Assembly (NCBI GenBank): GCA_020796225.1 | Contig: CM036761.1 | Location: 37,013,928-37,077,927, forward strand | Length of the DNA: 64,000 bases | Reading direction: 5' to 3' | Origin: Arion vulgaris | Taxonomy: Eukaryota > Mollusca > Gastropoda > Stylommatophora > Arionidae | In this document: positions 1-10,265 of the stretch, piece after piece | Numbering within the stretch: position 1 is the first letter of the stretch | Layout of the letters: every line of letters begins with the position of its first letter | The notes under the pieces: model-generated | Seen by the model: the letters and a program-made list of their open reading frames with translations, nothing else | What the model was told of the DNA's origin: nothing | Database searches by the model: none | Position numbers and translations under genes: made by a program

Positions 1-27
1 CAACGTAAACCGATAGATAGATTCAAT

Positions 28-292
28 CCGCCCGTATGGTGAAGGGGACCGCAAGGGAAGCAAAGAATAGTACCACTGCAACATACAAGGCATGTCGTAA
101 GAGGCGATTGATGTAGGATCTAGGCAAGCTACCCTAATGAATAAAAACATCGCAGAAATCGGATATGCTGGCCTACTTGTAGACGCATAATCGTACAATC
201 ACTCTTAGGCTCGGATCACATACAACTCACAAGAGTGTTAAGAAGTGTTATTCGAATGAGATTTCGAAGAAAAGGAAGAAACTAGGTAGATT
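28..292 (+). mobile_element. R1 repeat, copy 1 (SINE-like, GAA-rich tail)
   Basis: This is one of about ten dispersed copies of a roughly 240-bp repeat. Diagnostic blocks are gcaagggaagcaaagaatag near the start, then a 'cgtaagaggcgaytgatgtagg' type block, 'cagaaatcggat', and 'ggcctacttgtag'. The sense strand is chosen because copies end in a GAA-rich tail (here about 270-290). No tRNA A or B box is visible, so the head is not obviously tRNA-derived. It is non-coding and presumably non-autonomous. Confidence 0.7.
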
Positions 293-838
293 CAACATTT
301 ATCTTAGTGTCTTCGTCCAACAGGCAGCAGCGCAGAGACCGAAGAACATCCCCTTATCCATCTTCAACTCCCCAACAATCGATGCTGTTGATGCAAACCT
401 GTCCGCTCTCTCATTTGCCGCAAACACCCACATGCATTGCTATGGTGACATTGAACAACAACAACACCGATATATATGAAGACGTGTAAATGGCATTTTC
501 ACAAATATGCAGGAATAGAATAAATCAGCTATAAGGTTTAAAAAAAAGCAACAATGTAAACCGATAAATCTTGATCAAGAAACAATAGCACTAACTTACA
601 AAACAAACACAATACTTAACATATGAAGAAAAAGAGTGAATACCGCCTGTCAGTGACATCACCTTTCTTTTTCTAAAACTAATTATTTTGTTTGTTCTTT
701 GCTTTATTTTGATATTTCATGATGAAGAGCTATCAGTTAATACGTCAGTTTGTTTTTTTAATTTGTTATTTATTTTGTGTTCGTTTTTTTGTGAATCTGT
801 CATTTGCCTATCGTCAAATATATATATATATATATGCA
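293..838. other. No recognisable feature
   Basis: AT-rich sequence with poly-T runs and a short TA run (820-834). I see no gene, RNA or repeat copy here. A 60-codon frame at 307-489 has no recognisable similarity and is probably chance. Confidence 0.5.
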
Positions 839-1692
839 TATAACGGACGATAAAATGGAGGTCCCTTGCTCAATTTGAGCACGTAAAAGAACCCATTTAA
901 TAATTACTCTCGTACCGTTATACGTTACATAGGGCCTGCAAGCAATTTCTCCATACCGCTCTATCCTGGACAACTCGCTCAATCTCCTCCATGGAACTGA
1001 TACCGATATTTCCTGCCTCTCTCAGCAAAGTTCGTTTCAGTGTCTCCTTAGGTCGACCTCTCTTTCTTGAACCTTTGCATCCCACTTCAATGCCTGCTTT
1101 GATATTCGTTGATCATTTCTCTCAGGTGTGCCCAACATATCTCCATCTTCTCTTTCTTATAACAGTTGTCACTTGGTTGACCAGACATATCTCGATTTCA
1201 TCACTTCTTTTGAATTCATTCCATTTTATATTCATTATGTTTCGTAGACATCTATTTTCAAATGCATTCAACTTGCTTTCTATATCTTTAGTCATTTTCC
1301 AACTCTCGCTGGCATATGTTAGGATTGATACAACATTTGAATTGAAAATTCGTAATTTAGTTTTAATACCATATAACTTGCAGTTTCATATTTTATTTAG
1401 ACTTTTAAAAGCTGATGTTGCTTTGCCAATTCGTATCATAATAAAAATGAACCCGTGGCAGTTTAAAATCGAAACAGGCAAGCTGGTAAGCCGATGTCTG
1501 GGCAAAGTTCATTAGAAAGATTAAAAATAACATTCCCACAAAATATTTTCATCATCTCCAAAATTACATCGGGGACCCTCGTCGGTGCTAAGGAGTTTGT
1601 GCACTGCCGCTGAGAAAGAGATCGGAACACCCGTAGTTACTCACTGAAGTGCGATCATGATGGTCATATCAATCAATGAATGAATCAATCAT
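839..1692 (+). mobile_element. SINE-F copy split by a LINE-I insertion
   Basis: Positions 839-895 match the middle of the long SINE-F at 18785-19230 (the stretch around 'aaagaaccc'). The match resumes at about 1446 and runs to a tail of caatcaatga-type repeats at 1692. The 896-1440 interval is a LINE-I fragment on the other strand. 'gaaccc' occurs on both sides of the interruption and may be the target duplication. This copy also lacks the tRNA-like head. Confidence 0.6.
896..1440 (-). mobile_element. LINE-I 3' fragment inserted in SINE-F
   Basis: On the minus strand this reads as the C-terminal tail of a LINE polyprotein: a degenerate CLRKIMNIK-like segment, RWRYVGHTLR, then a basic RG-rich stretch and a motif ending in CNV just before the stop. 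The 3' end is a short (ATT)n tail at 896-905. It aligns over its length with the copies at 1848-3115, 21456-21768 and 33000-33720. It is 5'-truncated, as expected after incomplete target-primed reverse transcription, and not functional. Confidence 0.75.
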
Positions 1693-1847
1693 ATATATAT
1701 ATATATCATCGACTTGACAGATGAGCCAGTTGTTTTTTGTGGTACACGTCAGATCGTCGACTTATGTAAGGCCAGATCTGCTGTACTGGTGATCCTTACT
1801 TGAACACTTTACTTGAGAAATTGGTCCAGTGAATAGTAATATTTGTA
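1693..1847. other. TA run and unassigned sequence
   Basis: A short (AT)n run at about 1690-1706 and unassigned AT-rich sequence separate SINE-F from the next LINE-I copy. Confidence 0.4.
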
Positions 1848-3115
1848 AATAAAATATGGAACTGCAAGTTATATAGTATTAAAACTAAATTACGAATTTT
1901 CAATTCAATTGTTGTATCAATCCCAATATATGCTAGCGAGAGTTGGAAAATGACTAGAGATATAAAAAGTAAGTTGAATGCATTTGAAAATACATGTCTG
2001 CGAAAAATAATGAACATAAAATGGAACGAATTCAGGAGAAGTGATGAAATCAGAGAAATATCTGGTCAACCACTTGTGACAACTGTTATAAGAAAGAGAA
2101 GATGGAGATATGTTGGGCACACCTTGAGGAGTAATGATCAACGAATATCAAAGCAGGAATTGAAGTGGGACTTCAGCAACACATAAATGTACTGCAAGCG
2201 ACATGCGAAAAATATGACATGAAAATTAAAACCTCCAAAACAGAAGTCATGACAATAAGTAGGTCAACAGGTCAACTAAATATACACGTGAATAATGTCA
2301 AAATACAACAGACTCCAGAATTCAAAATTTCTCGGTAGTATATTCACAGCAGATTGAAAGATGGACAGAGAAATCGAGACTAGATGCCAGAAGGCAAACG
2401 CAGTGACATATCAACTGTCACCACTATTAAAACATCCAAGCATTAACATGACAGTCAAACGACAACTGATAAACTGCATATTTATTCCAACTCTCTGCTA
2501 TCAGTGCCAAACATGGCCCTGACTAAGACACAAGAAAGAAAGATTACAACATGTGAAATGAGATGTCTACGAAAAGCTGTCAACGTTTCAAGGAGAGATA
2601 GAGTGAGAAACGAGAATATCAGAAACATCGTTGGTACTATACCATGCATACAGTACATCAAGAAGCAAAGAATCAAGTGGTTTGGCCATCTAATGAGAAT
2701 GGAACCACATTTACTACCATCACGTGCCTACAATAATCGACACGTTCAATAAGGCACGAGGCAGGCCAAAAGCATGATGGATAGATAACATCTCAGAGTC
2801 CCTGCGAAAGCATGGATTGACAACGTCAAGCGCAACACACCTGGCACAAGATAGAAAACTAACTCTCCCACGGCGCTTCACGGCAAATGTGGTTAAGATA
2901 AGATAAGATAAGATTGAAGTGGGATGCAGAGGGTTCAAGAAACAGAGGACGACCTAAGGAGACCCTGAAGCAAACTTTGCTGAGAGAGGTAAGAAAATCG
3001 GCATCAGTTCCATGGAGGAGATTGAGCGAGTTGCCCAGGATAGAGCGGTATGGAGAAATTTCTTGCAGGCCCTATGTAACGTATAACGATAGGAGAGGAA
3101 TTATTATTATTATAC
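1848..3115 (+). mobile_element. LINE-I 3' fragment interrupted by LINE-II
   Basis: The LINE-I homology runs from 1848 to 2170 and resumes at 2913, ending in an (ATT)n tail at 3102-3113. The frame 1950-2186 encodes residues typical of the region after the RT thumb (CLRKIMNIK, then RRWRYVGHTLR). The second part carries the basic RGRPKETL motif and the terminal block ending RPYVTYN. Because LINE-II is bounded by duplicated LINE-I sequence, LINE-I was here first. Confidence 0.8.
2171..2912 (+). mobile_element. LINE-II, 5'-truncated copy nested in LINE-I
   Basis: The element starts within an RT thumb region (conceptual residues KIKTSKTEVMTISR), continues through a degenerate LGS-type segment, CLRKAVNVSRRDRVRNENI and IKWFGHLMRME, and ends in an imperfect aagat pentamer tail (about 2893-2912). 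It is flanked by a perfect 12-bp duplication, attgaagtggga, at 2159-2170 and 2913-2924. That fixes both ends and identifies it as a retrotransposition event. Several frameshifts make it non-coding. Confidence 0.85.
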
Positions 3116-4160
3116 AAAATTCGTTACTACTATTGTGATAATGGTTGTAGAATAAGATACATAGATATATATTTATATGAAGATTTAAGAATATCCTAGT
3201 ATGATATTTTGTTGCATAAGGCAATGAGTACAGCCAGAGAAGAACCAGATAAAGGGAAGTAAATTCTGATGATCGTTGTGATTATCTGACACAGCAAGGC
3301 CTGTGGTAATCTCCCTCTTAAGGAGCACGAGACAAGGATCAGAACTTATACAAATGTCATTCTCATCCACTTTCCTGCACTCATTCAACCATCGATTTGT
3401 GACATTTACTTTACAAATATCCTCTACCTTAGTGCGGGTTACAAATGTCAAACGTGGATTCCAACGTCGGTAAGATCAACCTGATGTTTCACAAGACCTG
3501 GTGTTTTATTAGATAAAGGCAAAATAGGGTTAATGTCTGGTTTCCATTTTTGATTATTTGTGTGGACTAAGAAGTTGGAATATACTATAGGTCAAATACT
3601 TACGTTAGATCAACACAAATTAAATGGAAACGATGCGAATTATTTTAATGAAGAACAGAGTAGATGTCTGTCCTTGCGATCAACGTAAAGACTATGCAAC
3701 ATTGAACTTGGTTTCAAGAAGAGATAGTGAGATAGTAACTAAAGCGTTTCAAAGGGGGGCATGGGTTCTCAGTGGAGGCTGAGGTTCATAGAATGAGGGG
3801 GAGGCAGAATATAGTTAGAAGAATTTGTAGTGTTCAGTGATTATTATTTTAATAAATAATTAATAATATATATATATATATATTAAAATAAATTATTTTC
3901 GTGATGTGACGATTGAATAATCATTTAAACTTTTAATTCTTCTTATGCCCGCTTTACATGATCCATTTTTTCATCAATTTTCTATTTAATGCATATAATC
4001 ATTTGAAAATTGACCATGTAGAACAGAAATATATATCAATTTTCTATGTCAAAGAGAAAATAGAGCATGTATATATAGGTGGGTGGGGGCTTTGGCAAAC
4101 TGTTATAATGTGGAGAGGGGCGTTACAAAGTTTATGTTGTGCAAAGTTGTCGGTGGGCTG
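3116..4160. other. Unassigned AT-rich stretch
   Basis: No repeat family or gene is recognised. An 88-codon minus-strand frame at 3185-3451 has no motif I know. An AT-rich, partly self-complementary segment lies at 3838-3900. Confidence 0.4.
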
Positions 4161-4165
4161 AAAAA

Positions 4166-4702
4166 GGTTGGGAATCTATGATATATACCAATATCTCACC
4201 AACATAATTTAGTTTGAGAATCTATGATATAGACTAATATCTCACCAACATAATTTAGTTTGAGAATCTATGATATAGACCAATATCCCAACAACATAAT
4301 TAAGTTTGAGAATCTATGATATAGACTAATATTCACCAACGAATATTAGTTTGAGAATCTATGATATAGACCAATATCTCACCAACATAATTTAGTTTGA
4401 GAATCTATGATATAGACCAATATCCACAACATAATTAGTTTGAGAATCTATGATATAGACTAATATCTCACCAACATAATTTAGTTTGGAATCTATGATA
4501 TAGACCAATATCTCACCAACATAATTTACTTAGACCAGGTCAACCATACCCAGTACATATTGTTTGGAATCTATGATATAGACCAATATCTCACCAACAA
4601 AATTTACTTTCAACCCAGCGCCCCTTCCAACTTCTAGCCCGGTGGGCTGGTACTACCCGTGGAATCTATGATATAGACTAATATCTCACCAACATAATTT
4701 AC
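4166..4702. repeat. 46-bp minisatellite
   Basis: About eleven copies of a 46-bp unit built around gaatctatgatatagac, 'aatatctcaccaaca' and 'taatttagttt'. Periods are regular in the first six units. Later units are separated by two non-repeat insertions (about 4528-4562 and 4607-4662). Many units differ by one-base indels. Confidence 0.9.
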
Positions 4703-4885
4703 TCGGAGAGGAACAGTACTAGTGCATTTTTTTCTTCATTTTTTAAGACAAGAGTTTTTTTAACAACACATCCAGCTACCTTTATTTTAACATTGCATTG
4801 TCGCCAACCTAACAACACCCAACAACTCGTATAAGCTTTTTGTGACAAGCAAGACGAGACAATGGCTCGATTCTTCTTCAAACAC

Positions 4886-5130
4886 TCCATATCGACCACT
4901 TGTTAACCTCTCTGTATGATTTGTATGTGATCTGAGACTAAGAGCGATTGGACGCTGTGCCAGTTATGCGTCTACAAGTAGGCCAGCACGTCCGATTTCT
5001 ACAATGTTTTTTATTTACCAGGGTAGTTTCCCTAGGTCCTACATCAGTCGCTTCTTACAACATGCCTTGTAGGTCACAGTGGTACTATTCTTTGCTTCCC
5101 ATGCGGGCCCTGGCACCACACAGGCGAGAC
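4886..5130 (-). mobile_element. R1 repeat, copy 2
   Basis: Full-length match to R1 in antisense: 'ccacttgttaacc', 'gtatgtgatctgag', 'caagtaggccagcac', then the block around ttctttgcttcccatgcggg. Confidence 0.75.
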
Positions 5131-5504
5131 AATAGTTCGATTCTTCACTTTCCCCGGAGACCGCACGGGGTAGATGCATCAAACGAGTAATAAATAGATG
5201 ACAAAATATAGAAGACTTTGTGCTATTTTGAATCATTTCACAAAGTGACAACAACAAAATCTTGGTAAATTGTACGTTTTTATAAGACGTCAAAAATTAA
5301 CTGTGTTTCTCGGTAATTTTTAATATGTCTATTACGTACAGATGAAAGTAAGCTCATTTTCTTATCTTCTATTATGTGTTCATGTTGTTGCTAGAATCAA
5401 TGCTCAACACTTCATTGTAATTGTTCCCTTTCATTTCGCAAAAACGTTTCTGCTTCTGTGTTTGCGAAGCTGTTTCGTGGAATGTATTACTTTTCTATTA
5501 CTTC
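5131..5504. other. No recognisable feature
   Basis: Pyrimidine-rich towards the right end, which may be the decayed tail of the neighbouring minus-strand LINE-III. No gene is recognised. Confidence 0.35.
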
Positions 5505-5757
5505 TTTCTTCTTTTTCTTGTGTCCTTCTCTGCTTTTTGTCGTTATGCGTCGCAGGTTTAACTGATGATCGGTTTCCGAGATAGTGCACGCTCGGTCGCT
5601 TGATATGCTGCGGAATTGTTGAGCTTTAAGATGTCTGTAACTCCTTTAATCCATTTTTCTTTGCCTGCCCTTCCTCTTGATGATTCCATTTTCAGGTTGT
5701 ACTCTCTGCAACTGGTGTATTCGGGTTCATTCTCACCAAGTGACCAAACCATTTGAG
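5505..5757 (-). mobile_element. LINE-III 3' fragment
   Basis: The minus-strand frame 5558-5752 encodes YNLKMESSRGRAGKEKW, VTDILKLN and ATERALSRKPIIS. These match, nearly residue for residue, the end of the better preserved LINE-III at 26740-27200. A pyrimidine-rich stretch to the left is the 3' tail in complement. Strongly 5'-truncated. Confidence 0.8.
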
Positions 5758-5805
5758 TTTTACTGAACGAGTTTATTCTTTCTTAACTTTTATTTATGCA
5801 TGTAT

Positions 5806-5998
5806 TGTTTGTTGTTGATCCAACACTTGAGCCTTCAGTTCTTCGGCTCGGTGCCATGGACATCAATCTTGTTCAGGTTGCACGAACACCGTAAATCTGG
5901 GGAATCTGGGCTTTTCTGCATCCCGCGAATTGAACCCGCACACACAGAGGGATAGTCACCGTAGTCCAACGCGCTACGAACACACTGGGCAGACGGGC
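5806..5998 (-). mobile_element. SINE-A copy with 14-bp target duplication
   Basis: tRNA-derived SINE. On the minus strand it opens with the head 'cgtctgcccagtgtgttcgtagcgcg' type sequence, has a B-box-like gggttcaattc, and ends in the body with the 'cttcggctcggtgcca' motif. It is flanked by perfect direct repeats atttatgcatgtat at 5792-5805 and 5999-6012. Part of the second 'cttcggttcggtgcca' copy is degraded here. Confidence 0.85.
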
Positions 5999-6264
5999 AT
6001 TTATGCATGTATAAAAATTCAAACATTATAAGGTATGAAAAAAAAGTATAGTATTACACAATCATGACAAATAAAGAACACCATGCATGTTTATTGTGAT
6101 AACATATGGATGTCTATCATCGACAATTACAAATTCATAAAACAGAAATTGAAATATGTTGAAACAGAGGCTACAAAAATATTCTGGTAAAAATTGAATA
6201 GAGAAGAGAACAAATATTGAATTCGTCCAAAACCTGACTATCAGGTAATATTGAAGCATAAATA

Positions 6265-6518
6265 ATATGAAGTCTAAAGTTAATTGCATATCTTTACATG
6301 ACTTTACGAATCAACCCCAGCTTTTTAACGCTGTTTGTGATTTTTATAGGTATTATTACGTTCAGTAGTTTGCCATTACTTTCTGAACGGGTGGTGTCAT
6401 CGTCCTTTGTAAAATCCAGCGAAACAATTTGCAACCAAACTGTCCGCAGCGTGATTCGAACTCAGAACGTCGAAGTTAATAGACCGAGTCCCTATCCCCT
6501 AGGCCACAGACGCCACCA
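6265..6518 (-). mobile_element. SINE-D copy
   Basis: Full-length antisense copy of SINE-D: the tail (ttaattgcatatctttac) is on the left, then the central block with gttcagtagtttgccattac. The tRNA-like head, with B box gtgattcgaactcag, is on the right. A convincing target duplication is not seen. Confidence 0.75.
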
Positions 6519-6807
6519 TATGACGTTTAGAAACTTAAATATGTGGATCGTCACAGTGGTGCAGATAGAGCAATAATAGAAGTTATGATTTCTGGAAGAC
6601 AAGGTAGGGGTCGACAAAGAAGACGGAGGAAACACTGCATCATTAAAACCTTGAACGCAGCGACGAAGGATGCGGAGATTTTCTAGAAATCTAAAGCTTA
6701 TCAAGGAAGCTACTTTCTGCACAGAAAGGCTAAATGAAGCATGTAGATGCATATGGATGCGTGGAAAAATAGGTTGCTTGCGACAAGGAAGGAGGGAAAT
6801 CATTTTT
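6519..6807 (+). mobile_element. Possible decayed LINE C-terminal fragment
   Basis: Around 6585-6660 the plus strand can be read as a basic SGRQGRGRQRRR stretch like the RGRPRRRW block near the end of LINE proteins elsewhere in the window. The remainder is not alignable by eye, so this assignment is tentative. Confidence 0.3.
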
Positions 6808-6886
6808 CATAACTCGAGGTATATCGGGTAATACGGTGTTAGTCTATAGTTTTTAATAACCGTTGGCACACGATGGGTGATGTGGC
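6808..6886 (-). mobile_element. SINE-B 3' fragment
   Basis: Matches the 3' part of SINE-B in antisense (ctcgaggtatatcgggtaat, then 'gttggcac-acgatgggtgatgtg'). Only about 80 bp are present. Confidence 0.6.
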
Positions 6887-7192
6887 AAGATTTAAATTAA
6901 TACATTTCAGTCAGGAACCGTACAATGGGCCGGTAGATTGAAGACAATATTATGTGAGATGAAGATATTTGTTGACAAAAGCTGACCAGAGACAATTGTT
7001 ACCAAATACAGTAAATGTAAATCACCATTTTATTCCTCAAATTATTTTTTTAGTTCTCTTATATTTTAATTTATAATGATTGATCTTCTATGTATATATA
7101 TATTTATTTATCGTTATCTTTCCCTTCCATTATTTCATTTCTGAATGTTTTTGTCTCACTACTTTGTTGTTGTAATTTTCTTTATCGAACGC
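6887..7192. other. No recognisable feature
   Basis: AT-rich unassigned sequence with a short TA run near 7093-7105. Confidence 0.4.
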
Positions 7193-7437
7193 TTTATATA
7201 GATCACTTGTTAACAAACTCTTTGTAATTTGTATGTGATCTGAGCCTAAGAGTGATTGTACATTGTGCCAGTTATGCGACTAAAAGTAGACCAGCACATC
7301 CGACTTCTGTGATGCTTTTTATATACTAGTGTAGCCTCTCGAGGCTCCTACCTCATGCGCCTCTTATGACATGCCTTGAAGGTCGCAGTGTTACAATTCT
7401 TTGCTTCCCTTGCAGTCCCCGGCAATACACGCGCGGT
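7193..7437 (-). mobile_element. R1 repeat, copy 3
   Basis: Antisense full-length R1 with gtatgtgatctgagcctaag, 'ccagcacatccgacttctg' and ttctttgcttcccttgcagt. It is immediately followed by a SINE-A copy. Confidence 0.75.
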
Positions 7438-7478
7438 GTCGCTATCTAAGGGGTGTGTATCTGTGTCTTTATCTTATA

Positions 7479-7694
7479 CTACCGCCCGCCTGCCCAGCGT
7501 GTTCGTAGCGCGTTGATCTACAGGCGACTAGTCCTCTGTGTGTGTGGGTTCAATTCCGCGGACTGGCAGAAAAGTCACAGGTTCCCCATATTCACGGTGT
7601 TCGTGGCACCGAACCGAAGGGTTACGATGTCCATGGCAGCGAGCCGAAGAGCTGAAAGCTCAAGTGCTTCTGGATCGGGAAAAAATCGAAAAAA
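7479..7694 (+). mobile_element. SINE-A copy
   Basis: Sense SINE-A: tRNA-like head gcccgcctgcccagcgtgtt, B box gggttcaattccgcgg, body with the two related blocks cttcggctcggt-type and ccgaaccgaagggttacgat, and an A-rich end. The 8-bp atcttata at 7471-7478 and 7695-7702 may be the target duplication. Confidence 0.8.
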
Positions 7695-7759
7695 ATCTTA
7701 TAATCTAAGTTTAAGTTGAAAGATGGTAAATTTTGGAAAACTAAACAGCGTTAAAACTA

Positions 7760-7864
7760 GTTCTTTCTCTGTCTGTCTATCTGTGTCTGTTCTTGTGTGT
7801 GTGTCGCTCTCTTCTCTTTCTCTCTCTCTTTCTCTCTCTATCTACATATATGTATATATATATT
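7760..7864. repeat. CT-rich and TA microsatellite
   Basis: (TCTG)/(TC)n tract followed by a short TATA run. Confidence 0.8.
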
Positions 7865-8376
7865 TGAACATTTAAGAAAGATGTCTCTACATGTTGTCAG
7901 TGTCGTATACAAAATAACAACTTGAATGATTGCTCGTTCTAAAATTCGAATCACGTACTTCATAAGTTTAGTGTGTCAATTTGTCTCTATCATTCCTTTC
8001 AAATCTTACTTTAACCTGTTTATTTTATGTGTTCTTCCATTTATTTTTTGTTATTCCCTCTTCTATCACTCTTGTCCTATATACTTGTGTCTCTCTACTA
8101 TAAATTGCGGCTGTCTACACTAAATCCTTTACAATTATTTTAACAAGATGCACTGCAACTTCGCGTGCTTGTTTAAATTTAAACTACAGCATTGAAACAC
8201 CCAAGTTGTCTCTTAATAAAATGTGATAGATGAAGAGAAACTAGAAATGGAATGAAGAAATTAAGATAGGAAATGGAAATTTGTTATAAATTTGGAAGGG
8301 AATCGTCGTCTATACACTCGGGGCGCACCCAGAAGTGCCCCGCCCTCATGAGCTAGTGGAAAGTGTGTTGCGTGTA
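7865..8376. other. No recognisable feature
   Basis: Unassigned sequence between a microsatellite and a minisatellite. A 65-codon frame at 7926-8123 is hydrophobic but has no recognisable homology. Confidence 0.4.
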
Positions 8377-9055
8377 ATAGGATGATATATTCATATTGTT
8401 ATTTTGTAATGTTCAGAGATGAAAACTAACATATGTATTCACATTGTTATTTTGTAATGTTCAGAGATGGAAACTAACATATGTATTCACATTGTTATTT
8501 TGTAATGTTCAGAGATGAAAACTAACATATGTATTCACGTTGTTATTTTGTAATGTTCAGAGTTGGAAACTAACATATGTATTCACATTGTTATTTTGTA
8601 ATGTTCAGAGATGGAAACTAACTTATGTATTCACATTGTTATTTTGTAATGTTCAGAGATGGAAACTAACTTATGTATTCACATTGTTATTTTGTAATGT
8701 TCAGAGATGAAACTAACTATGTATTCACATTGTTATTTTGTAATGTTCAGAGATGGGAAAACTAACATATGTATTCACTTGTTATTTTGTAATGTTCAGA
8801 GATGAAAACCAACTATGTATTCACATTGTTATTTTGTAATGTTCAGAGATGAAAACTAACATATGTATTCACATTGTTATTTTGTAATGTTCAGAGATGA
8901 AAACTAACATATGTATTCACATTGTTATTTTGTAATGTTCAGAGATGGAAAACTAACTTATGTATTCACATTGTTATTTTGTAATGTTCAGAGATGGAAA
9001 ACTAACTTATGTATTCACATTGTTCTGTTGTAATGTTTAGAGATGAAAAACCAAC
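8377..9055. repeat. 48-bp minisatellite
   Basis: About fourteen tandem units, each containing tattcacattgttattttg, taatgttcagagatg and 'gaaactaacatatg'. Units differ mainly by one-base gains or losses in A or T runs. The right edge decays gradually after 9020. Confidence 0.92.
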
Positions 9056-9334
9056 TATGGGACCATTGTTCTTTGTAACCATGGTTAAAATATACAATGG
9101 TACCACGTTGACTTTGTAACCTAAGTTAGAACACATATCATGGCTATCCCATTACTCTTGTGTTAACCCTATAGTTAGAACCATACTCAAGCTATTACCA
9201 TTGCTCGTGTGTGAATCTCACTGTTAGAATAATAATCAAAATATTAGCATTGTTCTTGTCTGAATCCCGAGTTTGAAAAACTGACAACGGCAATAAAGCA
9301 TCTTCACTCAGACTGTCTGAAAAGAGGTAAATTT

Positions 9335-9500
9335 GAAGTATTGGATTAAAGAGGCTTTTAAGCCGAAGGATTGACTTCATTGCACCGGGTTTTACCCCAT
9401 ATGGCTCGGTCCCTCTCCGTAGAAATGGCACGCCACCTGCCAAGAGTATTGCACAAAGAACGAACTTCGTGGCTCGGGCAACAATCCTAGATGTCTTTAC
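9335..9500 (-). mobile_element. SINE-C copy, head missing
   Basis: Antisense SINE-C: 'aagccgaaggattgacttca', 'ccccatatggctcggtccct', 'cacgccacctgcc' and 'gcaacaatcctag' match the full copy at 18105-18356. The tRNA-like head is absent, so the copy is 5'-truncated. Confidence 0.75.
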
Positions 9501-9658
9501 AGTAATGGAATTACAAGGCTAGCTCTTTGAGATCAAGTTCTAGCACATGTACTCTGCAGTCATATCCATGTCTACGACAGAAATCAATGGAATGTTATAC
9601 ACTCATACACCAGATAAGCAACACTTCCGAGCATGATTTAAGGTGGTAGTGGTAGTAG

Positions 9659-9881
9659 TGAGGAGGGTCTGGTCGAATGGATTAGAGAGCGGGCTTCCAT
9701 TCGGAAGACCCGAGTTCGATCCACGGTAAGGCCAATAAGTTTTTTATGTCGTCGGCATAAAGAAAAATCTTAACCAGAACAGCTTCGTGGCGATTGCACT
9801 AGCCATGCGGCCATGACTTTCCTTTATGCTCATGCCCCTCTCCCTGTCCTATACCTCTCTAAAAGGGTAATATAGTTTAAA
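9659..9881 (+). mobile_element. SINE-H, tRNA-derived, inside a GTA microsatellite
   Basis: The first 75 bp resemble a tRNA: A-box-like tggtcgaatgg and a B box gagttcgatcc spaced as in a tRNA-derived promoter. The body contains 'gtcgtcggcataa' and 'tgcggccatgac'. The 11-bp agtggtagtag occurs at 9648-9658 and 9882-9892, which could be a target duplication but is ambiguous because it is part of the GTA repeat. Single copy in this window. Confidence 0.6.
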
Positions 9882-10265
9882 AGTGGTAGTAGCAGTGGTA
9901 GTAGCAGTGGTAGTAGCAGTGATAGTAGCAGTGATAGTAGCAGTGATAGTAGCAGTGGTAGTAGCATGGAGTAGTAGCAGAGTAGAGTGGAGTGGCAGGT
10001 AGCAGCAGTGGAGTAGCAGTGATAGAGTAGGGTAGTGGCAGTGGTAGTAGCAGTGGTAGTAGAAGTGGTAATAGCAGTGGTAGTAGCAGTTATAGTAGCT
10101 GTGATAGTAGTAGTGGTAGTGGCAGTGGTAGTAGCAGTGGTAGTAGCAGTGGTAGTAGCAGTGGTAGTAGCAGTGGTAGTAGAAGTGGTAATAGCAGTGG
10201 TAGTAGCAGTGGTAGTAGCAGTGGTCGGGCAGGGTAGTGGTAGTAGTAGCAGCAATAATAGTAGT
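9882..10265. repeat. GTA/GCA trinucleotide microsatellite
   Basis: Long imperfect array of gtagtagcagtg-type units (multiples of 3 bp). Its translations are homopolymer-like in all frames and are not genes. Confidence 0.95.

Noticed and set aside
3185..3451. 88-codon minus-strand frame as a host gene
   Set aside because: No recognisable domain, no supporting promoter or splice context, and the length is compatible with chance.
3838..3900. AT-rich inverted repeat as a MITE
   Set aside because: The arms are imperfect low-complexity AT sequence and no target duplication or second copy is visible.
4166..4702. CRISPR-like array
   Set aside because: Units are contiguous tandem repeats without regular unique spacers, no cas genes, and the sequence is eukaryotic in character. 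The same applies to the other arrays.
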